Assembly: GCA_001632425.1 (NCBI GenBank)
Contig: KV425554.1
Location: 677,341 to 741,340, forward strand
Reading direction: 5' to 3'
DNA length: 64,000 nt
DNA from: Neolentinus lepideus HHB14362 ss-1
Taxonomy: Eukaryota > Basidiomycota > Agaricomycetes > Gloeophyllales > Gloeophyllaceae
Of the stretch, positions 30,175-41,531 are shown piece after piece. The notes below the pieces were generated by a model, which did no database searches, had not been told where the DNA came from, and was given only the letters and a program-made list of their open reading frames with translations. How positions within the stretch are numbered: position 1 is the first letter of the stretch; every line of letters starts with the position of its first letter. The translations under genes and the position numbers were made by a program.

Positions 30175-30843
30175 TTACGGGGAGCCAGCCTTCGCAGTGC
30201 CCGTCGGCTTTGCAGGTACGTACGGTCTTAACGTTCCGTCCTGCCACCGCTTTACAATGTTCGCGCCAAGCTTGCCCATATCGGGCCCCTCGAAGACGCG
30301 TAGCCGTTCTAGCCGTCGGTCGCGCAGTTTGTTCTTGGGTAACATGCCCGATACCGCCTGGCGGATGATCTGCGGTACATGTGAGTGAGAAAGCAAGGAT
30401 AGCACGGTAGGGCACGCACCTCGTCGGGCTTCTTGATCATCATGTCCTTGTACTTCACCTCCTTCAGACCCCCCGGGAACATGGTGTGTTTCCGGTAAAT
30501 CTTCTGCTCTTCTTTCCGTCCCGTGACCTTTACTTTCGATGCATTCGAGACAATCACGTAGTCACCACAGTCGACTGTCGGGAGTAAATGAGCGGTCAGA
30601 CGATGGAAAGAAGACTTGATATCTTTAACACGCACTACTAGGGTCGTATATGGGCTTGTGCTTGCCCATAAGCACAATTGCTATCCGCTCCGCCAATTTA
30701 CCCAGAATCCGATCGGAGGCGTCGACGTGGTGCCATACCCGCGCATAGGCAAGCGCAGTCTACGTTCAGAGGAACACCTGAAGTCAACGACAGGGTCAGA
30801 CAGGAGTCGAGAAAGCGCGCACGTTGCCTATGGCTTGGGACAT
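30175..30843 (-). CDS. MRPL23: Mitochondrial large-subunit ribosomal protein uL13m
   Basis: Component of the mitochondrial ribosome 54S subunit. The first exon is tiny (30823-30843, seven codons MSQAIGN) and joins [20 protein letters not shown]. Then [15 protein letters not shown] and YDPS join [19 protein letters not shown] across an intron. The last exons supply [13 protein letters not shown] joined to [13 protein letters not shown], and ERLRVFEG. The uL13 signature (VDA...GRLA-like, [15 protein letters not shown]) is complete. The stop TAA is the complement of 30175-30177. Confidence 0.93.
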
Positions 30844-31512
30844 TTTGGGTGGAAGTAGAGGATTGAGCGTGGGAATAACATACGACTTCGGGTATGCGAT
30901 CCGGTTGGATCGATGTTCTTGTCTTTCCTGGATATTCGTGAACCTGCGGAACATGCCTTGCATACCTGCACTGTACACTTAGACGATAATCCGCGAAGAT
31001 TACTAGCCCTTCTATGCGGTCCCTCATCGGCGGGCGAATTCTACGAATGCTACCACCAGATCCACAGGAGCAGCACGGATTCGTGCAAGATATAATACAA
31101 ACACTCGCCCACAGCTTCACAAGATTTCAAAGACACCATAATGGCCGTGGTCCCCCATATTGCGCTGCTCTCTCTCCCTTGACCCAAGTTCTCTTTAACA
31201 TCCTCTCGATATGCGTCTCGTGTTGAACCTAGTGAATACTCTATTAAAAACAGTGGCTCGCCTCCTAAGTCTTTTTTAGGAGACGCGTACCAAGTCTAAG
31301 TGAACACCTCAATTCACCTATCAGACCCAGGATTTCTCAGCAAATGCCGAAGGCCGCTGTCCAACTTTGAATGACATCATCCTCTCCCAGGTCTATGATA
31401 CATATTGGAAACACGACGGCACTCCGCCTCTAATAGTGGTGTTAAGGTCACGTAGGACCCGAAAGATCTGCACCGAACACAGACCCTCCTGCGATCTCAA
31501 TAACATATCACA
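30844..31512. other. Divergent intergenic region
   Basis: 669 bp between the uL13m start and the cupin start. No convincing frame; presumably carries both promoters. Confidence 0.5.
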
Positions 31513-31880
31513 ATGTCTCTCTCTGAAGCTGAAGCACAACGACAAGTCCGTTCCTGGGGCTTCTCGCATGTATACACATGGTCGGACCGTCCGTAAGTCC
31601 CTTCTCATTGTCTCACTTTCCTACTCTCCCATCTCACCTCGACGAAATGCTCCGCAGAAATACCTACTACTCCCCGCACACGCATGGCGGCGTAACCACC
31701 CACCTGATCCTATCCGGCGAATTTACAGTGGCTTTTCCCAGTAGCAAGAAAGGTGTACGCTTAGAGGAAGAGGTGAAGAAGGAAACATTCGGGCCGGGCG
31801 CAAGGATCGATGTAGGTGCTGGGCAGTTGCATGAGGTATGGATTGGGGAGGAGGGTTGTACGTATGTTATCGGAGAATGA
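31513..31880 (+). CDS. Small cupin-domain protein
   Basis: Single-domain cupin of about 100 aa. Exons 31513-31592 and 31658-31880 join as WSDRP-NTYYSPHTHGG. The cupin metal-site motif is partly recognisable: HTHGGVTTHLILSGEFTVAF (His/His early, Gly turn), then GPGARIDVGAGQLHEVWIG with the distal His. Substrate cannot be told. The start lies a short distance after a CAATAACATATCACA leader. The TGA at 31878 is followed 76 bp later by a tRNA-Glu. Confidence 0.8.
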
Positions 31881-31956
31881 GCAACCGAGTTACCCATAAT
31901 TATACGTGACAAATGCTTGAAGTCATTATATAATACAGAAAAAGCATGAATATCAA

Positions 31957-32028
31957 TCGGATATGGTGTAACGGCTAACATTACCGCCTTTCACGCGGCA
32001 GCTCGGGGTTCGATTCCCCGTATCCGAG
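31957..32028 (+). tRNA. trnE-TTC: tRNA-Glu (anticodon TTC)
   Basis: 72 nt. Acceptor arms TCGGATA and TATCCGA pair fully, with discriminator G. Anticodon stem CCGCC/GCGG encloses a loop with TTC. T-arm GGGGTTCGATTCCCC. No intron. Confidence 0.97.
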
Positions 32029-32317
32029 ATGGGGTATCCTGCGCTTTAGTGGGTGTGTATGTTTTATCCCGGTAATATGTAGCTGGCGACACCATTTCTA
32101 CACGTGGAATCATGCCCGCCTTTATTTAATATTCAATTGATTTCTGCATCCGCTGACAATATATTCATGATTTGTTCGCGCATTTGTATGTGGGATGATG
32201 TCATGGACTGGCGAGTGACGCCCAAGCTCCCTCATTTCTGTGCTACTTAAACATCTCCAATGTCGCGTTTCATTACGCATTGCCCAGCCCACAACCTCCA
32301 CTACCGACTAATCCAAG

Positions 32318-33492
32318 ATGATTCCCAGCCGTACGATTCTACGCACCTCCCGTCTCTTCCACACCACCACCCGCCTCTCTGCCTCGCGCACCAGCGGCGG
32401 CCAAGACTCTGCCATCTCCCAAGGCCACGCCGTCTTCGACAACAACCAGTCGCCCCAGGACGTCCAATCCCAGCAGGTCCGCTCAGGCCTGTCCGAGTCC
32501 AATAGCCAGGGCCCCGATGCAGCGTCTCGCTCCGGGCGCGCCCAGCAGGTCCCTGACAAGGGTAAGTCCAGCGGGAACCCAGAAGGCGTCGGGATGCAGG
32601 AGCAAATTGGTGGGAAGAGCGCTGCTGGCTCGGGTGGCACGAAGGGCGGCGAGGAGGAGGCGTGCCCGCCCGGCTTCTTTGCTGCGCTGAAGAGCAAGGT
32701 CGGGCTGAGTACCTCGTCCGGGGAGGTGAAGCAGAACCGAGGTTATGGAGAAGGTGTTACTGGGAGTGGTACTGGTCCTAGGCAAGTCGGCCGGCGGGGG
32801 CTGCACATTAGCGCAGTGAGGCTCTCGCCTGAGATCAGCAAGGTCGAGCCTAAAGGGAGCAGGACGCCTAAGGATCCGCCCGTTGCGGGCGAGCAGAGCG
32901 CGCACCTGACGCACAAGAAGGCCGGGGAGAGTGACCACGGACGAGGCAACGCAGCTCCCGACCCGAGCTTACCCTCGAGGAGAAAGGAGGCGCCCGCGGA
33001 CAGGATCACTATCTTCGCGGGAGGCAAGCAGCAGCAGCGGGGGCTCCACACGAGCGCGACGTCGATGGAGGAGGACAAACCCCACAGTGCAGAATCGTAC
33101 TTCAAGGACGTCGATGAAACTACTCCAACGGACTCGAAGACGCACACTGTCGCGTATGGGCAAGAGGTCCAGCGTGCTTCGGAGCCGCCCAGCGGCGAGT
33201 GGAGCAGGAAGGGCGCGGAGAGCAAAGAGTACGATACGTGAGTGACTGTTCACTTACTTGCGTCTAGCATTTGCATCTTCAATGATGTTGATGCCTTTAT
33301 TTTGCTATCAGGGTATCGAGGGACGAGCCATACAGTCCGCCAGCCCCTGGAGCACAAGATCAGAAACTGCGATACGGGAACAGAGAAGAGTGGGCCAGCC
33401 AGCCCGGTAAGGGTAAAGACGGAACCAGCCATCCGGGCGAGGGCCCTGAAGGCGCAAGTGCAGGAGGCAGAAAACCAGAAAGAGCATCGTGA
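32318..33492 (+). CDS. Unrecognised protein with repeated mitochondrial-presequence-like motifs
   Basis: Exons 32318-33237 and 33312-33492 (phase 2, giving YDTVSRDEPYSPP). About 366 aa, Ser/Gly/Lys-rich and probably disordered. The N-terminus (RTILRTSRLFHTTTRLSAS) looks like a mitochondrial presequence with an R-x-F-H-T-T cleavage-type motif. Very similar motifs recur internally as RRGLHISAV and QRGLHTSAT. No enzyme domain was found. It is bracketed by inverted tRNA-Glu genes. Mitochondrial location is inferred; function unknown. Confidence 0.78.
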
Positions 33493-33690
33493 AGGGTAGC
33501 TGTCGGACTGTGGATATTGTGTACTTGAAGACATCGTAATAGCTTTGTAATTTGGAAGAGTAGGAAGAAATAGTAATAATGAGATGTCAGACGTCAAACT
33601 AGCGAAGAAAGTCGGGACAATCCTGGACAGTCGCGACGAAAATGCACGCAGACCCCGTGATAAAATTTGAACCAGATCATTCCAACAATA

Positions 33691-33762
33691 CTCGGATACG
33701 GGGAATCGAACCCCGAGCTACCGCGTGAAAGGCGGTAATGTTAGCCGTTACACCATATCCGA
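33691..33762 (-). tRNA. trnE-TTC: tRNA-Glu (anticodon TTC), second copy
   Basis: 72 nt on the opposite strand. Identical to the copy at 31957 except for one base after the anticodon stem (CGGT versus CGGC). All stems pair, and the anticodon is again TTC. Confidence 0.97.
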
Positions 33763-33855
33763 TCAATAAACATGGTCCAAGATATTATTATGATGCACAT
33801 TTATTCTTTTCGGTCAATTGCGTTCTTGGCTGCTGATGGTATTAAATTCCTGTCA

Positions 33856-34847
33856 ATGGCTACGTCTACAGAACAAGAGGCAGCAGCAGGCCCCCAGCCA
33901 AAACCACCTATCCAGGTTCTCTACTGCGAAGGTATATCCCAGCACTCGCTCCTCCGAGAACGAGATTAATCCGGATCCGTTCGATCTCTGCTTCGTCTGC
34001 GCACCGGACAGTGTGCACCTTCCCGCCCGAATTCTGCGAGTTCGGGTCAAGCCTCACGAAATGCAAGGAGTGGCTGAAGGAGGAGCATCCTGACCTCTAT
34101 GATCGGTATTATTCCGAAGGTGCGTGGTCATCTGGAAAGATGTGTGATGACGGAAAGTGATGGATGGGTGCAGAGGCGCTGCAGTCGAAGATGGGGACGA
34201 TGAGCTTGGAGCAGCAGACTAAGCTTGAGCAGGATGCGGCGAAGAAGGAGGCGAAGGCGGAAGCTAAAGCTGATGCGAAGATGAAGAAGAAGCTGGTGAG
34301 TTATGTCTCGTTGTGTGGATTGGTATAGGTAAATGTGGTAGATAGAGTAGGTAGTCGTCCTGGTCCAAGTCTTTCCTCTATCCCTCGCGTAATTGTTGCA
34401 AACTGATTCTATTTTTTGTCGAATACGTCTGCAGGCGTCACAGGTGTGTAGTCTAGACCGTGCCTGCAATGCCATAAACTCATTAACCTTCGCTTAGGTC
34501 CAAATTAAACGCATCCAACGGCAGAAGAATAAATACGTGACCGCTATACACGGACTCGAAGCTTTCGGTGTGTATCCTAGCGGCCTATGGTGCCCCTGAA
34601 AGCAACATTCATTAACCTTGACCACCGAACTATCATAGACATCGACCTCAAGAAAGCTGCCAAGCTCTTTGCGCAGACGTTCGCCACCGGCTCCTCCGTG
34701 ACCAAAAACTTACAGGGTCAGGACGAGATCGTCGTCCAAGGCGATGTGAGCGACGAGGTGTTCGATATGATCCGGGACGAGAAGGGCGTCTTAAAGGGTG
34801 TGCCCGAAGCAAACGTGGAGTTGGTGGAAGAGAAGAAGAAGAAGTAG
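33856..34847 (+). CDS. TMA22: DENR/Tma22 translation factor
   Basis: Homologue of density-regulated protein, which with MCT-1/Tma20 recycles 40S subunits and promotes reinitiation. The ATG is at 33856. Seen: YCEVCTFPPEFCEF (N-terminal Cys zinc site, spliced), KCKEWL, a Lys/Ala-rich helix (KKEAKAEAKADAKMKKK), and then the SUI1 domain: VQIKRIQR, AIHGLEAFDIDLKKAAKLFA, GSSVTK, DEIVVQGDV. The helix and SUI1 domain are connected by a 9-nt microexon at 34435-34443 encoding Ala-Ser-Gln. The stop TAG is at 34845-34847. The start lies 94 bp from the tRNA-Glu. Confidence 0.95.
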
Positions 34848-35037
34848 GTATGCAACTGCTCTGTGATGTGGGAGGTGTAGGAAGAAGTATTCCATGGTAA
34901 GTGAGTGGTTACATTGGATGATTTGTCTGTATCAGACTGAAGACAGTCATGTTATCCCAGTTGTACGGATAGAAACTCAGAAATGTACGCTAGCGATTCG
35001 GATCGCGAAATACGTCCGTCATCGGAGTGCGAGAATG

Positions 35038-35316
35038 CTACTGGGCAACTTTACCTCGACATCCATCGGTAGACGAGGCTGACAGATACAGATCGGAGGT
35101 GCGACGGAGATGTGATCCGTCTTTTACGCAACCTTGGTTCCTCCGGATATCATGCCCGAGAATCTGCAGACTAACGGCCGCCCAGACCCGGTATCCAAAT
35201 AAGGCGAACAAAAGAGTGCCATCCAATTTCATCAACGCTGACGGTGGGCTCGTCGGGCCACGCTGATTGGTGCCCATATATTCCCCGAAAAGGTCTGGTC
35301 TTCTGACGGCGAGCAT
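35038..35316 (-). CDS. Uncertain 92-aa ORF
   Basis: ATG-started frame with one hydrophobic stretch (LFALFGYRVWAAVSLQIL). No recognised family and no supporting splice structure. May be a gene relic. Confidence 0.2.
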   Translation of the reverse strand: MLAVRRPDLFGEYMGTNQRGPTSPPSALMKLDGTLLFALFGYRVWAAVSLQILGHDIRRNQGCVKDGSHLRRTSDLYLSASSTDGCRGKVAQ

Positions 35317-35910
35317 CTAACGGATCCGCGACCTTGGGGGCTTCTTAGTGGTTGCATATGAGGCGTGTAAGTAAGGTAGGTTAGGGTCTCCCTATACTGC
35401 GGAATAATAATATGGAATTCAACGGCTCATGGTTATAACGCAGAGGTGTACGGAGAAACACAGCGCGTTATGTATGTTGGCGCCACCTATCACAAGCTTC
35501 AATATAATATGGCTGTAAGTGCAACCGTGCTGAAGTGCTTTCACACATGCATGGGAGACTCAAACATGCCATAGACTCGACATACGTGCACACTATAAAG
35601 TAGTCAACATAGCCGAAGGCACAGGAAAGCAGTCCAGTGTTGTGTGGTAAGGCAGCCGCTATTGAGACGCGGTGATAGTCACGATCACGTGATTTCAGGT
35701 CACGGTCCAAACAGTGTGGCAGACAGAGGCGCCATTACCATCTTGCTATTTTGACAGATTGCAATCAAAGAGCAAAATCCATCAAAACCCTAGCATACAT
35801 TTTTGAGTGGTAATATTAATTTGTTTACTTGGTAAGTGTGGCAGTTCCACTTCCCCAACTCTGGCACTCGTGAAAGGATTGTGTACTAGGATACAATAAG
35901 GTAAGGAAAA

Positions 35911-36067
35911 TACAGCCCTAGTCCAAGGATCAGGTAAATGATAAATACACAACGACGAAGAATAAAGATAGCTAGAGATACAAGCCAGTACAACCCTAGT
36001 CCAAGGATCAAGGAAAGTATAAATACACAACGACGAAGAAGAAATATAGCTATAGATACATGCGCAG
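35911..36067. repeat. Imperfect 78-bp tandem duplication
   Basis: Unit 1 is 35911-35988 and unit 2 is 35989-36067. Both contain CCCTAGTCCAAGGATCA and ATAAATACACAACGACGAAGAA, with scattered substitutions. It sits about 160 bp beyond the stop of the - strand gene at 36228. Confidence 0.85.
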
Positions 36068-36227
36068 GTAAAATGAAACTATCATGATTTAAACGTGGTT
36101 GCTACAAATATAAATTAGATAGTCCCGGGTATGATAATCTTGCAATAACTCCGAGGAAAAGATCGTAAATGCATCCGTCAATCATATCAGAGATGTCCAG
36201 GAATTCTGCACCGCACCAGCCAAGAGT

Positions 36228-36872
36228 CTATTTAGATCCATGGTGGCGCTGGATCTCCGCTTCAAACACCCCACCAGTTGTCCGTATCAGAGCAACGACA
36301 CGTATCAGGGCTCGCCAGTTGACCCGCTGCATCATGGTCCAGCGTGGGTTGTCGTTCCGTGACGCGCCGTGTTTCTGTGACGCGAACATGGTTTGAAAGA
36401 ATGCCAAGTAAACGCGCTGAATGCGCTTACCACGATAAATCTGCAGAGACGCTCGCCTACCGCAGCTAGCAGCTCCGCCTTGCTAAGCTGGGTGCTCAGT
36501 GTCACAAGGTCTACGACATTGAGCCCTGGCCACTGTGCATGGATGTCAACGACTGTAGTCGGGTGGCATACACTAATAACATACCTGAATCCGGAGCACA
36601 ATGCTGGGTCCTTCCCGAGGGGAGAAGGGATTTTCGTTCGCGCCTCTAAGCCTGGGCTCAACGTCGGCGAGTTGAGTGGCATCCTTCAGTAAGAAGCCGA
36701 GCCTCGCCTCGACTTCGTTGTAGAAGTCAATTCTATCTGGTCGGGAGTGGTCTGCCTGCGACCAGACTAGCTCGTTCCACTCGGCACTCAGCACCTCGTT
36801 GACATCTGAGGACGCGGTGGCAGTAACGCCGATTTCGGGGATGTGGGTGCGAGTGTAAGTTGATGAGGCCAT
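36228..36872 (-). CDS. Unrecognised 178-aa protein
   Basis: Three phase-0 exons: 36585-36872, 36431-36532 and 36228-36374. The ATG at 36872 begins MASSTYTRTHIPE. Seen: an N-terminal half with WNELVWSQADHSRPDRIDF and FYNEVEARLGFLLKDATQ; a middle WPGLNVVDLVTLSTQLSKAEL; and a basic C-terminus WTMMQRVNWRALIRVVALIR. The middle exon joint needs the acceptor after CATGCACAG to stay in frame. A TATAAAAG box (complement of 36961-36968) lies about 90 bp upstream. No family recognised. Confidence 0.65.
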
Positions 36873-36960
36873 AATGCAAAAGAAATATTATACAGAGAAA
36901 GATTGAGCAAGAATATGGTACAGAGAATAGATTGAATGACGGAAGAGTTGGACATACGAG

Positions 36961-36968
36961 CTTTTATA
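36961..36968 (-). promoter_or_regulatory. TATA box upstream of the 36872 start
   Basis: TATAAAAG on the - strand, about 90 bp before the ATG of the 178-aa gene. Confidence 0.5.
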
Positions 36969-39900
36969 CTAACCAAGTATGCCACACAGGCCACACGCTT
37001 CGTGGGCGTGTGTTCATACAGAAAGCCATTGTGCATCCTGTTGAGGAAATGGTTTGAGGAGTGCCACATCAATATCCTTTATGTTATCGCTAAATTCTTA
37101 GACTTGAAGATGTCTAGGGGCTAACAAGCACCTACAATGTTACAATGAACTCGATTAACCAAGTATGGCATGTCGCAGACCTCGTCTTCCGTAGCCATGA
37201 TCCGTGTGGAATTGATCCGGTAGCATTCAGGTTTCAGTTACATAGAGACACGTTTTTCCATGGATACCATTGTTTACTCAACGATGTGGCAGCTAGACAA
37301 AGGCGCGCTTAGGCTATGCAGGCCACCGGACGCGCCCAGTCATTTGGGTATTTCCGCAGAAAGAGACATCAATGTCAAGCCACATATAGATTTCATTCTT
37401 CACAAGAAATCTGGGAGATGCCCCGAGATGCATGCCCTATGTCATCGATCTGGGCGTACTGGTCGAAAGAAAGGTAAGTAGTGACATGTCACAGGTTTCG
37501 ATGGGTGTGACGGTCGTGACGACCTGGTCGCACATCCCATACGGTCTGCTATTTTCCTACCCTTCGCGACCACTCTAGAGTCCAGAGGAAAGTCTATCAA
37601 AAAAATTTGTTGCGAAACCCTTCAGGTTTGGCGCTCGCTACTACGCCATTACGGCATAAGTATTTCCTTTCAATGAAATGAGCTGACTAATATGACTGCT
37701 CATGGATTTTAGAGTAGTGCAAGGGGTGGACACCGGAAGATGCCGAGACCCTATGCTGGGGGAGGGAGGTAAGACAGTTGCTTGTCTACTAAGTCGTATT
37801 TAGGAGGCGCCGTATCAAGCCTAGGAGGGAGGGGCCCTCCGAGGCCCTCCGAGGCCCTTAACGGAGATTTCTCTTTCTTAATACATGGCTCTCAAAATAT
37901 GTATATCGTGATTCAGAGGTCTTCGAAGCCCCCTTTGAGCAATGAGCTTGTGTTCTATGCACGGAAAACGACCATGTCGGACCCGTTGCCGCAGTACTCT
38001 AGAAACAACAAAAGTACGTGACATAACGCGTCAAAATGACAGAACTGTGATGTTTTCCACTCCTACGTGTCCTCTTCACGGTAGCTTAGAGGAAAATGTG
38101 CCCTCGACCGAGTCTCATCAATTAGAGGCGAATTCAGGTTGTTCCGATGGTCAGTTGCTTTCAGTGCTGTCATTCCGCATAATAGACTAATCAGAATGTC
38201 GTTTCCCGCCTAGATTGCAATGCTAGACACGAAAATATTCAAATGCATGATGACCTTGACTCGACTAGTGATTCGGAACAACTTAAAGAGGATGAGACGA
38301 GTTCCGCTGGTGTCGTGAGCCGGAATCTGGGACGATGGCACTGGTGGTGGTCTGTAATGCAGTGAACGGGTAAGCATTGGATTGCTGCATGAGCCTGAAG
38401 CCTCCTGGTTCCGTTCAGCGGCTTGTAAGGCTGCCGCAAGTCTCTCTCTCAAAATAAAACTAACTTTCTTCAATTATCGAGTGAGTATTGCTATATACCC
38501 TTCCCCGCTCGACGTGCACGCAGGTCTCGACATTGCTCCTATTTGTCCCTAGCTGCTAATAGATTAGGTTTAATGGGCATCTGAGGCCGCTTCTAGTAGC
38601 TGTAAGATACTACTGTCCAATTATATATTGTATAGTTTATACCATATACAGTGACTGCCTCCACGTCTTGGTCATACAGAATTTCCTTCTATATACCGTG
38701 AGAGTTTCCCTCGGGGGAGGGAGGGGCCTCCAGAGCCCTTAACGGAATTTGGTAGCGTAGGGTCTAAAATTTGTTCTCTGTCCGCCCCTTGGAGTAATGA
38801 TGCCAATTCCTCAGGCTCTTCAGAGAGGCATTCACTTATCTTTCCGATGATTTTAACTCACAGCAGATATGTAATCTCCACAACAGTCAAGTCCCTATGG
38901 CAGTAAGCTCTCGTATCTATGACCTATCAATCCCGCGACGATGGGAAAATAACAAACCCTCGATCCGTCCACCATAGACCGTTCAGCAGTGCTGTGTTTG
39001 TAGAGATGCATATCATGGTAGAGTGGACTTCAGCCCGCCCAAACTCCTTAGAGCTTACGTCATGTGTCTCCTACTGCTGGTATCTACCTCAATTTCGGTG
39101 GCCATGGACTCTCAGATGATCTTGGCGCGTACATTGACCCATCATCTCGTCGAGAAGCTGTTGGAGCTTTATCCAAAGTTATTGAACGCCTTCGCAAGCT
39201 TAGGCTGACCACACAGTCAGCAGAGTCTGCACGTCTTCTATTCGTCTCGCACACGGTGCGGTGGAAATGGTTGATATCGACTATGCGCATGCTTTTGCAG
39301 GTAGTCTCGAATTTTCTTCGCATGACGTGATCTTGGTGGGGCGCACATGCACAGTTGAGCCCCTTTCTGTCCTACTTCTCCTTCCATCTGCCAAGTGTAG
39401 TCTCATAACTCCTTCGATCAGCTGCTACATGAGAGATGGGGTGCGTATTACCGTGCTTGCAAAGTTACCCGGATTCAAGAATATAGTTATCAAAAAAATC
39501 TGTCTGTGAATACAATTTTATATATCCAAAACGCCTTATAAGATCTTCTATACTGTGCTGAGCGCGGATTCAATATTGTGGCGCGTTGGGTACGCGGCTC
39601 TCCACGTGACTTACTCTTCTCGGCTGACTCCGGCCACAATCGTGCCTGGGTTGCTCTCAGTTACGGATTCGATGTCCCTCGATGCTGCCTAAGCTCCGCT
39701 TGCCATCTCAGTATCACAAGGATCGACACGTCCTGCAGTGCATTGTGTCTGCTGTTGGAGCTCCGGTATCGTTTGACGTGCCATCAGGAGTTAAAGGACC
39801 ACGGGACCTCTGGTTATCTGCGCGTTTGGAAGTTATTACTTCTTGCTTGAACGCGAGAATGTCTTGTGCCTGCAATGCTCGCTCAGCTCACTACATATTC

Positions 39901-41456
39901 GGTCGGTCTATTACTTGTTAACTCAAGAATACCGGGCTACAGAACGCCGGCTGTCTTCTGTGAAGCAGCCCACGCGGACGACTTGGCCCTTCTGTTCCTC
40001 CGCAAAAAAGCCTCCCTGTACCGCTTTCTCGATCGACTTGACTTCTTGGCTGGAATGGACCTACCCACTCCTTGTGCTAGGGACTGCTCGGAAAGTCAGA
40101 CTCGACGTATTCTGTAGCATTCGGACCGGTGAGGTGCAGGAGAATACTCGGATAGCAGTCCATCTAGCAGGTTGCGATGGGTCATTCCGTTAGGTCCACC
40201 AGCATTTTAGACGCGATAACGAATGATCGAGTCTCGACTCTCCTGGACGCTGCTCGACTATGATCAAGCACTGTGGACATTCAGATCAACAGTAATTGCA
40301 CCTTCAGCTCCGACACCTTTATACAATGCATGAGTTTCCTGCGGGAACTCTAGAAGGCGCTTCGCCCTATGGCACGGATACTCGACACGATTGTGAAGAT
40401 AATGTCAACTGCAAACGGCAGGTACTATCCCAGTTCCATGTCCTCAATATATTCGGATCGGGACCCGCAAGCTATCAGCCTGCTCAGAGACGTGTCGCCG
40501 ATTACAGATGTCCTTACCCTCGTATACAAGATTCCGGTTTCAACTCGACATCGCGACTAATACTTCCTATCTGGTGCTTCTTCCAAGTATTATGTACCCA
40601 AAATACAAGTGCGTATATTGGCAACGTCGCAGGCCCATTCAAATGCAATTGTATTGCATGCTCATGCACACTACAGGGCTTGTGTACGCGTTTCCTGGCT
40701 CTAAGGATCAACCAATGGAATCCGAAGCTACCAGTGCTATCGGATGTGACGAAAGCACGCTGGGATCCTTGACGTTTTTCAAGCTGTTTCATCTCTTCAG
40801 GAAACTCACCTATTTTCGGTATGGTGGCGTGGGCTGCGACTTAAATCAAGCTATGACATATGGGTCCGGAATAACAACAAATCTGCAAGGCAGTGAGAAC
40901 ATCCGCTGTGAACGTGCGTGCGGCCCTGCGTGGATCTATAAGTGTACACAACCTGTACGCAATCTTTTGTTATATCAGATATGAAGGTAATGAGAGGGTT
41001 CCGGCCGTTCTGGTTACGCGCTAATAAAGAGGAGCTTCAGACGCGAGCTAAACTGCCGCGGAAGTTATGCCATGTTCTATGTCGACGCATCTCGGGATGG
41101 CGATAGGTCCCCTGATATGTCATCACGAGGGCATCTTCTGTTCCCGGTGTATAGGGAACTTGGAGATACTTCGTATCGTCTGAGCTGTCATCGGACCCAT
41201 GGGCCCCCCGGGGCGCAAACTAGTGTGTTGTTGGGAGGTCTACAGAGCGAAAATTTAAACTTTCAAAACAAGCATAAGAAAAGTTAGAACAGCTGTGAAA
41301 TGATGCAACTTCGTAGGAGAGACGATGGCGTCGTGTCAAGGATATCATTCCGAGTTGGCTTACATAAGCATAACCTGCATTGATCATGAGAGGGTTCCGA
41401 GAGTGCCGGCCGTGTAGCCTTTATCATAACTCTTCTTTCCTCTGCTAAGGCGCCAA

Positions 41457-41466
41457 CATATATAGA
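41457..41466 (+). promoter_or_regulatory. TATA box of the tandem phosphatase gene
   Basis: CATATATAGA about 70 bp before the ATG at 41532, followed by a CT-rich stretch (CCTCTCCTTTCC). Confidence 0.55.
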
Positions 41467-41531
41467 CTCGCCTCTCCTTTCCTTTACTTCGTCTCTCTTT
41501 CCTGACTGCAGTGTATACCCCGCAGACGAGC

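Larger units (their letters stand above)
34848..36227. other. Intergenic, with a tandem repeat and one weak ORF
   Basis: Contains a 92-codon - strand frame (35038-35316) and a two-copy 78-bp repeat (35911-36067), both listed separately. Otherwise AT-rich and featureless. Confidence 0.5.
36873..41531. other. 4.7-kb gene-poor region with degraded coding-like stretches
   Basis: Many short overlapping frames on the + strand (for example 39064-39330, 39682-40117 and 40508-40984) read as protein-like for 50-90 residues and then break. I could not link them into one spliced gene or name a family. Two similar G/C-rich boxes occur at 37825-37863 and 38716-38745. It probably holds gene relics or decayed elements. 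The last 100 bp are the promoter of the phosphatase gene. Confidence 0.5.

Noticed and set aside
36228..36682. Unspliced - strand frame through the middle of the 178-aa gene
   Set aside because: A spliced model with three phase-0 exons and normal introns explains the region better.
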